Part shown: positions 31,139 to 43,031 of the stretch, in pieces
Numbering within the stretch: the first letter of the stretch is position 1
Layout: each line of letters opens with the position of its first letter
Source: Agarophyton chilense
Taxonomy: Eukaryota; Rhodophyta; Florideophyceae; Gracilariales; Gracilariaceae
Assembly (NCBI GenBank): GCA_030374765.1
Contig: JARGXX010000036.1
Location: forward strand, 1 to 64,000
DNA length: 64,000 nt
Direction of reading: 5' to 3'
Program-made: the position numbers and the translations under genes
Notes under the pieces: model-generated
The model's input: the letters and a program-made list of their open reading frames with translations, nothing else
Told to the model about the DNA's origin: nothing
Databases searched by the model: none

Positions 31139-34100
31139 ATGTCACCTAACCCTCAGCTTGAAGCCGCTAGCGACCGCAGGAGCACGAGGATCCAGCCGCA
31201 AGAAATACTGACCCCCCTGGATAACTCTGAAAAGATTGGCCGAGAACCCAAGGTGGCAGCGCGTTTACGAGAACGCCTCACCAGGGCCACCTCTAGGCCA
31301 GAGACACCTCAAGGAGAAACCCACCAGACCGAAGGTATTAGAGAAAACATGCCCGCAGGGCTTGCAGACCTTCTCTGGCCCCGTCTCCGTGAGCTCTGCT
31401 CAGCCCATGTAGATCGCATCATGGACGTGCGACTCGCTACGGCGATCGCTGACTATACGGATTACGTCATCACGCGAATCGTCCCTAAGGTAATGGAGTC
31501 TGGAGTATTCATAGAATCCCTCCTACAGGCCGTTCAAGGAGCAGTCACCCGCCAGGAAGGCAATTTGGTGCCTAGGACCACTCCACCACAAATTAACCAT
31601 CCGGTCTTCATATGGCCACCCCCTACCGAACCCCCAGGACTGGCGGCATTATCCGCCCCTCGCCGGGAATACCATCATGAAACCCCCATGGTGAGACAAT
31701 CTAGGAGCAGAAGAGAATCTCGGCGTCTAGATGAGAGACAGGTTTCCCATCAGGAAAATCCAAGGTTGTATCAGGCGAGGAGCAGAAGAGAAGCTCCGCG
31801 TCTAGAAGAGAGACCGCTTGCCCCACCCGACGGATTATATGAGGTACAACGACCTCAGGGCTCCATCGGATCTGATAGAGAGATCGATCCTTAAGGCCCC
31901 TATTCCGCTTGAAAGAAAAGAAGCAACCGCAGGAGAAAGAAGAAAAGAAGTACCAAAATAGGAGACCATTCAAATACGAGTGATTCCGAATCGGCCTCGA
32001 CCGAAACGACCGACTCAGAAGTGGATGAGGCTGCCGTTCGAGGCCTCAGACCACTGGCAACAACTAACGCACTTTTCCCCAAGCTTCTAGAATACCGGAA
32101 TTACCGGCTGGCCGACAGGACCGCGAAATATTCTGGTTCGGTGGCTCGCAGGGTCGCCAAATGGGCCAAACGGATGCCACTAACCATTACCGACAAGTTC
32201 TCGGGTTCCGATCCCATTGCTGTTCTTAGGTTTCTAAGTTTGTTCCGTACGGCCTGCGATCAGAACGATGTCCACGAGGGCGCCGCTCTTTACATTTTCC
32301 AATTCTTCCTTACAGGACAGGCGCGTGACCGAGTGTTTTCGAAGAGATCTGGCACAACTGACCTCGTGTATGCTCAAGACCGTGAGTTCCTCAGGTCATA
32401 CCCCCAGGTTATTCATTACCTCTTGGAAACTTATGCCACGGATGACGTCATAATGGATGCCCACCAGGAATTCATCTCCTTTTGGTAGAGCTCCAACATG
32501 ACGGAATCGTCTTTCGCAGACGACCTATAGACGAAGAATTCCCGATGGGGAAACGTGTTCTCCAAAGGACGGCTTAAAAGTCACTTCATCACGGGATTGC
32601 TCCCTTCCATTCGGACACATGTGGGCAATTACCACACGGTAAACCCGCAATACTCCTTCCGAAGGCTCGTTACCTACGCTAAGGGTTATGGCAAAACCTA
32701 CAGGACCTCCAGGCGCAACGCTGATATAGCCAGAGGACACGCAACTCCATTGCGTAAACATAACCAAGCCCATTTGGTTAGCTCCACGGAGTCGGACATG
32801 GATGCATCACTCCATTACGCCGATTCGGGAGATGTCCTCGCGGTCAATTTCAGTTCTCCTCCGTCTGGGCCCCCATCATATACATCCCAGGGAACTACAG
32901 CGACCACTCGACCATCCACACCCAAGTATTCTCCCTTTCCGCCCCGCAAGGACGTTTTTGTTCGCTTCCCAAGGGCTTGCTTCCTCTGCCTTTCCGTCAC
33001 TGAAGCTTGTGATTGTACGAGGTATCTGCCTGAGGACGCACGTAAAAACCTCCTAGCCCTAAGGGAAGAGAATTACCGGGTGCGGAGATCCGAAGGAATG
33101 TATAACAGGGCACAGCAACGTGAAGAGCAACGTCCTCCAGGGAGGTTTTTGGGGACTTAAGCTTTTTCCGGAGACTCCGGCGTGCAACCTCGTTATGAGT
33201 AGGAGTAATCCGTTTTCACGGCGATGGCCGGAACGCCGGTGATGCACTGGCGGGACCGGGTGCCATACACGTGGCCGCAGCGCCCGCGCGACACGTGGCC
33301 GCCAGATTGGCCCCTTTGTTAGACGGACATTTAGCTATTTAGGATAGACTTTATTTATTCTATTCTACGGTGACTACAGTACTTAGGCCGCCGGCCTCGC
33401 GGCCGCCGGTCCAGTAAAGTCTCCCCAACAAGGGTGATCTTGGTCTTCCAGATCTTGGCTCTGGGTCGAACCGCCTGCGCGGATATACAACTCCTTACGG
33501 AGGGATTTCCCGTGGTGCACGGCTTCCCAACCCCCTTGGACGTTCAAGCAGCCTTCGTGTGTTGGGTATCTATTCCCACTTTCGTGGTTCCGCCCGTGTA
33601 TACGGTTTGCTACACCCGGCAGTGCCGGCTATTCCCGAGTCCCCTCTTGCGACTCGTGGTCAACCTCGCCCTCTTGCCTCCGTTCCCATTTTCCTTCCCT
33701 TTTCCTCCCCTTCATTGGGCAATTCCCGTTCTTGCGGCTCGCACTGACACCTGTCGTGCTCGCCACTCTCGTGGGTTTTGCCTCCTCAGAGGATACGCAA
33801 GCACCGCTTCGGCGGATATTCTCGGCTTCTTTCAGCCTCCCTGCGCCCGTCGCGACGGTTCGGCTCCGGCTTACACCCGGCATTGCGCGTTGATCCCTGG
33901 GAGGGCTCTACTGCGCCGGTTACCTCGTGAGAGGAAGATCCGGACGTCTTCGTAGGTTTTCCCCCTTGGGGGCATTGTCCTACACAACGAACCACAGGGA
34001 CCCCTGGAAGCTCACGCTACTTCACACCTCCGGATACTCCGATCAAAGCCCCACAGGTCCACGCCATTGTAGATCCTACGCACGACTCCGTACAAGAATC

Positions 34101-34141
34101 CTATCCTCAGGAAGAAACGGAAACCGCATCGGAAAACTCCT
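31139..34141 (+). pseudogene. Gag of gypsy element 4, interrupted by a solo LTR
   Basis: One frame runs from the ATG at 31139 to 33120 and continues after the solo LTR to a TAG near 34141. Stops occur at 31892, near 31910, at 32486 and 32528. An acidic/basic linker precedes the capsid-like region (LFPKLLEYRNYRLADR, SGSDPIAVLRFLSLFR, QARDRVFSKRSG), which is related to element 1 gag. The expected knuckle position reads CFLCLSVTEACDC, so it is degenerate. Confidence 0.8.
33121..33984 (+). mobile_element. Solo LTR (864 bp) with target duplication CAACG
   Basis: It starts TGAAGAGCAACG and ends CATTGTCCTACA, flanked by CAACG at 33116-33120 and 33985-33989. The gag frame of element 4 is continuous across when it and one target copy are removed. 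Its terminal AAGATCC..CTTCGT..TTGTCCTACA block matches the minus-strand end of the element 1 LTR, so it comes from that family. The 173-codon ORF at 33434-33955 lies wholly inside it and is not a gene. Confidence 0.88.
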
Positions 34142-35100
34142 AGAGGGACGACTCGAGGCAAATCCTCCCTCTTTAAGCCGCTGCCTCAACCAAGTGCACG
34201 GTCATGAGCCAAAGAGCTCCTCAACTCCTCATACGAACCACCCACAATGCACCACTCAGTATGAACCCCAATTGGAACACAGTGACGACCCCGTCTGTAT
34301 CCTCAGGAAAGAGAACTATAAAGTTCTAGTAACCGTAGGACTTCTTTCCAACAACTCTCTAGTGACCAGAGCTGTATTGGACACAGGCGCTGGTCCCAAC
34401 TTGGTCCATCGTGAGCTCCTCCTACTGGGGTGGCAAGATTTCGTTCAGGCAAGGAAGACCCCAAGAATTAACGATTCGTCTCGTAAACCAATGGACATTA
34501 AATAGATAATACCACTTTTCCTCCAGGCAGAACTATTCAAAGTCCGCTCCTTGTATGTTTTAACTTAGGCGATGAAGCAATCCTAGGGACCTCCTTTATC
34601 GACCGATACATTAAGGCCATTTATTCAGGCCTTAGGAAAGTCGCGTTTTACCGCGCACCTTCCATCTCCATAACTGGTTCAACCCCAGGGCCAGAAGCTA
34701 ACCGCAAACGGGCGGTTATCTCCGAAAACACCAAGTCCAATATGGTTCGCCTTGCAAATGCCATAACGATACCGCCGATGACCCAAATCGCTGTATCGGT
34801 CCATTCCCAGTCTTCAGGTCTCGTAACGATTCAGAACCACCCCAAAACGGTGTCTCCATCAACGCAGAACTCGAAAGCTATAGGCCCCAGGTACTTGATC
34901 TCTTCAAGGAATACCAAGGCATGTGATCAGGTAGATTGGGCACAATCAGAGCCACTACACACCGTATTGACCTTCCGGATGATGCTACACCATAGTTCCA
35001 GCACCCATACCTTACCGGCCTTAAACGTAGAGAAATTGTCGCCGACCAGATGGACAAGATGCGCAAAGCTCAAGTCATAGAGCCGGCCCCTCCAAACCAA
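34142..35100 (+). pseudogene. Protease region of gypsy element 4
   Basis: LVTRAVLDTGAGPNLV (active-site aspartate near 34380) identifies a retropepsin. The frame stops at 34503. The second conserved motif is recognisable afterwards as GTSFIDRYIKAI (about 34590-34620) in another frame. Up to 35100 the protease-RT linker is shifted and broken. Confidence 0.65.
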
Positions 35101-36320
35101 TCCTAATAGGTGAATCCCCTTGTCCTCGTGGCGAAGAAAGATGGCTCCGTCAGGTTCTGTGTCGACTACAGGCAGCTGAACGCAGTAACCAAGAGGGACT
35201 CATACCCGAATCCCCGCATGGAAGACAGTCTGAATTCCTTAGACGAAGCTGTCGTATTCACCACACTTAACGCTAACTCGGGATATTGGCAAATCCCTTT
35301 GGCCGAAGACGCGAGAGCGCTGACAACCTTTACCACCCATGAAGGTCTGTTCAGATTTACTCGCATGACCTTTTGTTTGAAGAATGCACCAGCCACTTTC
35401 CAACGGATATTGGACATTATACAGTACAGAGTCAAATGAAAATTCGCCCTGGTCTATTTGGATGACTTGATTATCTTCTAACGGACCGTAAAGGAACACT
35501 TTCGTCACTTGCAGAAGGTGCTAACAATCCTACAGGACGCTAGAGTAACACTGAAACGCCACAAATGCGCCTTCTTCCAAGCCTCGGTGGACTATCTCGG
35601 TCACGTCGTCCTCCCAGGAAAGCTAAAGGTGGCCACACGGACAACGAATTCGATTCGCCAGGCTAAACCTCCTACGACCCACACGGAACTACGATCCTTC
35701 GTGGGCTTGTGCAACCATTATCGACGGTTCGTCCAAGCATTTGCCAAGATCTCGGCCTCTCTAAATGCGATGCTGAAGAAGGGAACACATTTGGAGTTCG
35801 AAGCACTTACGGAGGACCAGTACGAAGCATTTCAAACCCTAAAGGACAAATTTCTGAATCCACACATATTGGCCTTACTAAAGCCCAATAGGCTTTTCGT
35901 CCTGGACAAATATGCCTCTGATGTCGAAGTGGGTTTTGCCCTGGTAGAGGAACAGAAGTCACCGAAGGACTATCGACCTATTGGCTACTGGAGCAGAACG
36001 CTCACCAGCACGGAGCGAAACTACAGTACAACCGAAAAGGAATGTATAGCCATCTTATGGTCCGTATTGGCACTCCGTCCATACCTCGAGGAAACCAAGT
36101 TTACCATTAGGACAGACCATGATTAACTCCGCTGGTTACTCAATATGACCGATGCATCGAGTCGCCTGGCAAGGTGGCGTTTCAGGCTGTCAGAATAAGA
36201 CTGCAAGATAACCTACGGGCCAGGCATCAAGCACCAGGCAGCAGATGCTCTATCGCAAATCATTACCGACGGATCTGACGACACTCCATTGGACGACCTA
36301 ATTCCTACCCCCTTTATGGA
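35101..36320 (+). pseudogene. Reverse transcriptase and RNase H of gypsy element 4
   Basis: NPLVLVAKKDGSVRFCVDYR, FTTLNANSGYWQI (first catalytic aspartate now asparagine), a stop near 35437, LVYLDDLIIF, VDYLGHVVLPGK and LRSFVGLCNHYRRFV define RT. RNase H follows with DKYASDVEVGFALVEE (catalytic region changed from DASD), NYSTTEKECIAILWSV, TIRTDHD, a stop, then HQAADALSQI near 36240. The copy is inactive by two catalytic substitutions and several stops. Confidence 0.85.
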
Positions 36321-37953
36321 CGATGGACGTCAAGGCTATACGGAAACAGATGACCTTTTTAGGTAAGGTGCAATCGGAGGATCCTGACGTAAAGGAGAAA
36401 GAAGTATACCTATTGGACTGGGAAACAGTACCGCCCAGTTCGTCACCACCTCAGGTTAATGCGATAGCCCCGGAGGAAAAAGAGCTCCTCCGCATAACTG
36501 TTGAGGAACTTCTACAGGCGCAAATCGAGTACGAGTACTGCAAGGAAACAGCTCAATCGGTAGGAACCCCAGGATGCCTGTTCGACTATGACGGATTTGG
36601 ACTACTATGTCGCCGATCACCGCTAGATGGCGCACTCCAACGGGTAATACCAACTTCGCTAAGGGCGCGAATCCTATACCTCGCCCATTCCTCCCGCTTG
36701 GTTGGTCACACTGGAGGCCGACGAATGTAACAGATCCTAAGGAAGTTCTTCTACTGGCCACTGAGGGCGCAGGACATTTGGGAAACCTCACGGAACTACA
36801 CTTCGTGCGGACAAATCCGAGGGTCTCGCGCCAACCATCGGGCCAACTTGAAGCTCTTCCCAGCCGCAGGTCCGACGGAATTTCTCGCAATGAATATACT
36901 TGGGCCTTTGTCTAAGTCGTCCCATGTCAAACGGTTTGTTTTGGATATAACCGATAAGTTTACCAAACTCACCCGAGCCCTACCCCTAGGAAAGACAACG
37001 GCCACGGATGTCGCCAGGGCCTTCTTTTCCCACTGGTTATATCAATATGACATGCCACTCTACCTCCTTACGGATAACGGCAGCCAGTTTGTATCCAAAT
37101 TCTTCTCGCACGTTTGTGCTACCTTAGGAATCAAACATGTGACCACCACGGCGTACCACCCGCAGACCAATGGGCAAACCGAACGCTTCAACCGCAACTT
37201 TCTGGACCGATTGGCGCACTACGTTTCGGAGCACCAATTGGACTGGGACTACTACATTGAGCCATTGGTTTATGCCTACAACCCACAGGTGCACGCTTCT
37301 ACAGGAAAACGCCTTTCGAATTCACGCTAACGAGAGCGCCCCCGCCGATAGCTTTTGACCTTCAGGAATCGATCATACCCCAGGACATAAGCGAAAGAAT
37401 GACTCCGACCCATGCGGAGCGCTACTCGCGCCGACCCATTGACCGCATTCTCCAATCGGCCAGAAGAGTACTAACCAAAGCCCAACGGCACTGTAAGTTC
37501 AATTTCAACAAAGCCGTTTGGAACAAACCGACATTTGGGAAAGGAGATCTGGTTTACTTGGACCGGCCACCGAAGGACAGTGAAGAACTTGAGGACACTG
37601 CGCGGAAGCTCTTACCCCGCTCTACAGGACCATATAAAGTCCTTAAGGCCAATGAACACACCATCACGGTGCTCATTGACGGCCTACAGGACACCGTGTC
37701 TACTGACCGCGTGACACGAGCTCCCAGTTCCTCCGGAACACGATCGTCCCAGTCCCCTGGCCCAAAGGAAGCACCACGACATCAGGTCGACGATCAAGTC
37801 TCCATACCCCTTGAGGCAGTTCCCAAGGACTCGACTAGCCTCACGGACACCATGGTTAATGCCAACTACTATGACCCCTCGCTCCCAACGGACTCTGATG
37901 GATTCGCCCCTCTGGACCACACTCTCCGTCCGGAGGATGAACATCAACCGTAA
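36321..37953 (+). pseudogene. Integrase of gypsy element 4
   Basis: A zinc-binding region (SLRARILYLAHSSRLVGHTG) ends at a stop near 36730, and the frame shifts. The core from 36848 shows FLAMNILGPLSKSS (first catalytic aspartate replaced by Asn), LLTDNGSQFVSKF (second) and NGQTERFNR (glutamate), with TTAYHPQT between. The C-terminal part (37399-37953) has the KPTFGKGDLVYLDRPP block and an acidic tail, ending in two consecutive TAA codons directly before the chromodomain. Confidence 0.85.
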
Positions 37954-37956
37954 TAA

Positions 37957-38130
37957 GTGATTGAGCGCATCATCTCCGCCGGTCTGGGAGAAGATAAAAC
38001 TATGCGCTATCGAGTCCTTTGGTTCGGCTACACACCTGAGGAAGATACTTGGAAAGAGCCTCTCGCGTACTATACCAACGGGACCGGCCCCAGCGAGCCA
38101 AGCACGCTTCTTCGGCGGGGATTCACCTGA
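37957..38130 (+). pseudogene. Chromodomain of gypsy element 4
   Basis: VIERIISAGLGEDK, then MRYRVLWFGYTPEEDTWKEP, reads as a chromodomain, with the aromatic residues of the methyl-lysine cage partly kept. It is in frame with integrase but separated by the two TAA codons at 37951-37956, and ends at a TGA (38128-38130). Confidence 0.75.
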
Positions 38131-39437
38131 GAAACTAATGTCACCATCGGAAGCCTCCCGGTCAGTCAATTTCAGACCATACCGGGCATCCAAGTCGGCT
38201 GTAACCATCTGGGACATCCCCTGCGCATTCTGCTACAGGATATTGCCCATAGAGGTCTTCAGATCCTGACCCTATTGTACAACCACGGCGTAGGGGATCG
38301 AGCGACGCGCTTAGGAGTGAGCTCCCCTCAGGACTGTCGCAATGTCCATCGAGGCAGTAATACCAGCGGGACGGCAGAATGGCATGACGCACTGCCCGTG
38401 GATTTCGTCAGATGGTAAATTTATAGCGGTCCCCAAGGCGCTCATAAGCCACTTGGTATCCAGAAGAGCTCACGGATTGGTTGTTCGAAGCCATGGCGCC
38501 GCTGCCCATAGGCTGTTTCGCCGAGAAATGGATAGGAAAACCGACGGAAGCGACAAAATCTGGAGGGAGAGTGCCGTATCCGCCGGGTCGGACGCTCTGT
38601 CGCGCTGCCAGAACACTGGGCGGAAATCGAGAGCCCTCTTGGATGTGCGGTGGAGCTTCCTCCTGCCATAACCTATATCGGTTCCGCGTTTATCGACGAC
38701 CCGTTCTCGGGATTCTGGACGGTCGTGTTCTCCGAGTTCATTGCCAAGATGTCATGGCAGCGTATACCCTCTGGGATGCATACGATACCTATCGGGTTTG
38801 GTACATGCCGCCAACAGCGCGGAGATATGCGAGACAGCTCGATCTTTCCCTTATGTTGGAGTCCCGTGCCAATTATGAAGAATCCCTACTCTTGGTAGAT
38901 TTGATCGACAGTATCGACTGGAATGAGGTTCCATTGGATCAATCAGCTAGAGGCAAAAGGGTGCGCCATCGAGATCATTCGACAGGACGCACGGCTAATG
39001 CTGGAGATTTTGTCTGGTACAATTCCTGGACCAGCCAGTTAATCACGTCTGATCAGGCTCGTGACCTTCAAGCGAATCCTAGGAAGTGCCCTCAAACTCA
39101 GCGTACTGTATATGTGTACGAGTCCACACCTTCTGAGTTTGCAGATCAGGAGCATGAAGAAGCTCCAAGGGCTGACGCTGAACTCGATTTCGAGGATGAA
39201 CCCGAACTATTCTGTCCTGCGCCTGTGACGGCTGCTTCGCCACCAACGGCTACGACATGGGGTGTCAACCCGCCGATGGGATACCATCATGGGTTCGGCC
39301 AACAACCGAGCGATGCAGAGGATCCCTTTTTGGCACCGTTGAGACAATTCCTCTTAGACGCGGGTTTCCCCGAAACACAGCTGCAAGGAGATCGTGCTGA
39401 TCTTACTGAAATGCCGAATAATCATACCCGCGGGTAA
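38131..39437 (+). pseudogene. Unrecognised extra ORF region downstream of the chromodomain
   Basis: Coding-like sequence continues past the chromodomain in shifting frames: HPLRILLQDIAHRGLQILTL near 38215-38275, ELPPAITYIGSAFIDDPFSG near 38650-38710, then AAYTLWDAYDTYRVWYMPP to TEMPNNHTRG in the frame ending at 39437, with an acidic, Pro/Ala-rich C-terminus. No domain is recognised: no transmembrane or envelope-like motif and no zinc finger. It may be an additional ORF of this retrotransposon lineage or host sequence joined to it. Confidence 0.4.
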
Positions 39438-39592
39438 ATACGTTGACCGTTAGATGTCTTCCACACCTTTGAGGCGGTAACATAAACCAAATTCTTATGT
39501 CTCCGTGACATCACGTTTCTCTATGTACTTCTTCTCCTTCTCGAGTCTTTTCGTCCTTTTCTCTCACATCCTTCTTCGGAGGGGAAGGAAGC

Positions 39593-40180
39593 TTAGCAGT
39601 CGCTCCGCGAAATCGCGTCTAGAAAGCCCATCATCGCGGTTTCGATCTCTGCAGGGAGTGGTAGTCGAATGCGACGATGATAAAGCACAACCCGCGAGCG
39701 CGGTATATGAGTTATGGGCTCCCACGTATCTGCTTCCGAAGGAAAACCGCACAAACGGATACAATAAAGTAGTCTGTGGGTGTCTTCGTCTTCGCCGTGA
39801 TCGATGATGCAATCTATGACGTATTCCTGGGCAATTCCCAACGTTTCGGCGGATGGCGCGAGGTTCCCGTTCACCGGCTTATAACGTTTGACAAACGAAC
39901 GCGTTGAATGCTGATGGGATATGATAACGTTCTCGTTTCCTTGAACCTTCCGAGAGAGCGTTTGGAAACACCCTATATCTTCAGGGTGAACCTGAGCAGT
40001 CTGTTCGGACAGCTGAGAGATTTTTTGTGCCAATGTAGGGTCGTTCTCGGCTTCTGACTGCGCAGTCATCGGGTCTACGGTTACCCGTTTTTCTTCACGT
40101 TGCTTGTTCTGTATGCCCTTCTTAGGTTTCTGAGCCAAACCGGGCTTCTTCCCCGAGGGTTCGGCCGGAGGTGCATCCAC
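39593..40180 (-). pseudogene. Chromodomain region of element 5
   Basis: A 195-codon open frame with a Lys/Glu-rich N-terminus and, at residues 119-170 (39826-39671), a chromodomain: EYVIDCIIDHGEDEDTHRLL then FPSEADTWEPITHIPRSR. This is the targeting module of chromoviruses, sitting at the integrase C-terminus as in element 4. The frame itself is intact, though the element is not. Confidence 0.75.
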
Positions 40181-40199
40181 AATTAATGGAGGTTTAGCT

Positions 40200-41519
40200 T
40201 CATTTTCGCCTTCTTCTCTTTAGTCAGCTGACAAGGGCGATCGCTCAGTGAGTGGCGTTCCACTTGACGGTTCATTCTGAACAGGTAGTCGCGTGTGTGC
40301 ATCCGCTTCTAAATCGAATCTAATTGGACCAAATTTGAAAATATATTTCCTGTCTTCAGGTACGGTGGTCATACTAGAGTGCTGGCTCTTGCCACGGGGC
40401 TTATTCATAATTTTCGGAGAACTACCGTGGGATGCCACTGTACTGCCGCGCAGCGGGAGATCACGAGCCATGTCAGCGCCGTGTGCCACGGGAGGTGGAT
40501 CGTCTGATTCGACGGGTTGCTCCCGTTCCTGCTGATAAACAGCGCTTTTTTTCTAAGTTTCCTGGGGGTCCGGGTTGTCTGGTGCGGTTTCAACACGATC
40601 CCGCGAAAATTGTTCAACGTCCTCTCCTATCTTCAGGACTACCGTGTCATTGGTGAGCTACCTAACCTTGAAAGGTCCGCATGCTACCGGTAGCAATTCG
40701 TGAAGTGTTCCATCCTGCTTCTCAAGTCGTTCCACGCGAACAAACGCGGATCCTCCTACCCTGAGATCTGACAACTGTATTCGACTTTGGGCGTCCGCAT
40801 TACGTTTGAAACACGCTGCGTTTTCGCCAATTCTCCAGCCGCTTGCTCTGTTCTTAATCTCAGGTCGTTTCTCCACCTCAGATGGTTCTTCGCCGTTGTC
40901 GGTTTGCCTTCCTCGACTACACCCAATCTCATAGGCCGTGACGGGGGGGCTATGTGATATCACGAGATCAAAAAAATCCACCCTAGCAGACGTATGCATT
41001 TGCGGGTTGTACGCATAACAGAGTGTGTCTGTGTATATGTCGCACTCCTTCGGGTGATACGCGATGTAATGCCAAAGAGCGGCTAGTAACGTACGGTTGT
41101 AGCGTTCCACCTGACCATACCACTGCGGATGGTAGGTCGTGGTGAACACGTTCTTGATGCCTAATATTCGGCATACGTTCTGAAAGAACTTAGCGACAAA
41201 CTGTTTTCTATTATCTGATGGCAGCACTTACGGCGGTCCGTACACATACACCCAGTGTTTGATGAAAGCCTTAGTTATTACCGAGGCGGTTATCCTTTTC
41301 AACGTTACAGTCCATACAAGTTTTGAGAATCGATCCGCAATCACCAGTAGGAAGCGATATGCTTGATTGGAACGAATTAGCTCTCCAAGTATGTCTATGC
41401 TGACGAATTGTAGAGGCGCCTTCGCCGGGAATAGGGTCATCTTTTTCCTCTTCTTGTATAGTTACACGCGATTCATTGCACATGTTCGGCATAGCTTAAC
41501 CGTCGCATGGTAGTCCATT
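40200..41519 (-). pseudogene. Integrase core of element 5
   Basis: Pieces read APLQFVSIDILGELIRSNQA (first aspartate), a stop at 41228, LPSDNRKQFVAKFF (second aspartate) and YGQVERYNRTLLAAL (glutamate), with TTYHPQ between. The C-terminal fold continues as VGGSAFVRVERLEKQDG to about 40660 and an ill-defined acidic linker beyond. Confidence 0.82.
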
Positions 41520-42485
41520 GCCAACGTTGGCGCACAGAACACTCATCTTAGGTTCATAAACAAACTTGTTCCTCCTGGGTGTCCAGATAGCTTCGAATAA
41601 TGGGCCAAGTAGAGTACACGACTCTTCAAATCGTGCGGAACCACGATCTGATCATGCTTTTCGACATGTCTGAGCAATATACCTCGTGAATCGAGCGAAA
41701 AGGGCAAATCCTTCCCCCCGTTAAGACGAGAGCGTATCGCTGTACAGAAGTTATCTGTGAGTTGCTCACGGAGGAGCTCAGTGATCGAGATACGCTCGAG
41801 TTGATCAGGAGGTTCCGTTCCATGGGTTGCCATGAGAGGATCCAATTGGAAGTAATCCCCTTCATCTTCCTGATCTTCAAGTTGCGTTTTATCTTTGTTC
41901 ATCTCCATTGAGAAACACAGTAAATAGTCATCGATTTATCCTTGGGTTTCCCCTAAAGTTTCCAATCGCGATAAAGCGTCGGCTTGTATGTTAGCCAGTC
42001 CCTTCTTATATTTAACTTTGAAATCGAATTCAGATAGTTGTAAGCTCCAACGTGTCAATCTTTTAGAGGGGTCTGTTATTGATAATAACCATCGTAGGGA
42101 CCGGCGTGGGTACATCCGAGAGATCTCGTCTATCGGTCACCGAATGAGAGCGCGTCATCGCCTGAAGGTATAGTCGCTCTCCGGCTTCTGTATCAGAGGC
42201 AAGCCTCAGTCGTGGATGTGGGTCTGAAGGACCCGGGGCACCAGTACTAGACTGGGTCTTCTTTTCGACATTCCGAACAATTCCAATGTTCGCCGAGAAA
42301 TTATTGAGGTCTTCAATTGAATACGACAGCGTAGTTAGCTAAGAAACTCCGTAATACCTGGACGTAGTCGGAAACCGCTCCCGAGATCGTACTACATTCG
42401 AATTAAAGATCGGTATCGATTCCACGTTCCAGGTGCGAAATATTTGGAGTTGCCAAACACCGTGTTTGTAAGTCGGGAGACCACT
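41520..42485 (-). pseudogene. Gag-RNase H fusion and integrase zinc region of element 5
   Basis: From the primer site a gag N-terminal frame (IGIVRNVEKKTQSSTGAPGP) runs to about 42115, where it meets TDPSKRLTRWSLQLSEFDFK and QADALSRL of RNase H. A stop near 41935 precedes the integrase zinc region (VLYLAHYSKLSGHPGGTSLF). The abrupt join lacks the roughly 4 kb of gag, protease and RT seen in element 1. Confidence 0.7.
42471..42483 (-). other. Primer-binding site of gypsy element 5
   Basis: Minus-strand TGGTCTCCCGACT, two bases from the LTR, nearly identical to that of element 1. Confidence 0.6.
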
Positions 42486-43031
42486 TGTAGTATCCGCTCT
42501 ATGGAGAGAGCAGACACCTGCGACAGTGTTCGGGACTGCCGAATGGGTGCTTGCAGCTAAGTGGAAGGTGTGGTAGAGCACAACACTAGCGAGCTAAAAT
42601 GGGGGTCGTAAGGTCCCACTCGCCAAAGAGGGTGGTTGGTACTATGGAAAGGACAACTACTTGTTGTAGTTTGTCTGGATTTTCTGTTAAGGAATCCTGA
42701 ACAAGGAACAATTCAGTGGTGAATTCGTTTGTTATCTCCTTTACTTTGGAGTTGGCGCTTCTCTCTGTGTCTTAGGTACTGTCCGCAGGGGTGAGCGCCA
42801 CACCTAATAATATCTAGATATGAACTTGGTTAGCCGATTAACCCCTCTACAGTACGGGATAATGGTGGCCACGTGGCTACCCCCTACAGTATATGCGTTG
42901 TTGCCAATCCGGTATTTCCCCACAAAGGGTCGAATTGGATGCGCCGTGGCAGACAGAAATCCCACATGTAACATACCACCTCACATACCATCTGCGGGGT
43001 GCCGCTTCATAACTTCATCCTAGCCGTTGCA
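42486..43031 (-). repeat. 5' LTR of gypsy element 5
   Basis: The plus strand begins TGTAGTATCCGC, two bases from the primer site, and ends AGCCGTTGCA, 546 bp. Pogo-like transposase sequence follows at once, so the element probably inserted into that transposon. The paired duplication (expected CTCAC) is not seen on the left because that end is lost. Confidence 0.65.

Larger units (their letters stand above)
30462..39437 (+). mobile_element. Ty3/gypsy chromovirus (element 4) with extra 3' ORF region, no 3' LTR seen
   Basis: Order: 5' LTR (30462-30936), primer-binding site, gag, protease, RT, RNase H, integrase, chromodomain, then an extra ORF region to 39437. A solo LTR sits inside gag. A chromodomain at the integrase C-terminus is the mark of chromoviruses, where it guides integration to particular chromatin. 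Multiple stops and shifts make it dead. The right end is undefined: element 5 starts on the opposite strand within 160 bp. Confidence 0.85.
39593..43031 (-). mobile_element. Ty3/gypsy chromovirus (element 5), internally deleted
   Basis: On the minus strand: 5' LTR (42486-43031), primer-binding site, a short gag N-terminus (to about 42115), then directly RNase H, integrase and chromodomain. Protease and RT are missing, so a deletion fused gag to RNase H. The 3' LTR is not recognisable left of 39593. The rest of the integrase frame is broken by several stops. Confidence 0.82.

Noticed and set aside
33434..33955. 173-codon plus-strand ORF with apparent signal-like start
   Set aside because: It lies wholly within the solo LTR 33121-33984 defined by the CAACG duplication.
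39440..39592. 3' LTR of element 4 or 5
   Set aside because: I searched for TG...CA ends, a purine tract and similarity to the 5' LTRs and found none convincing.
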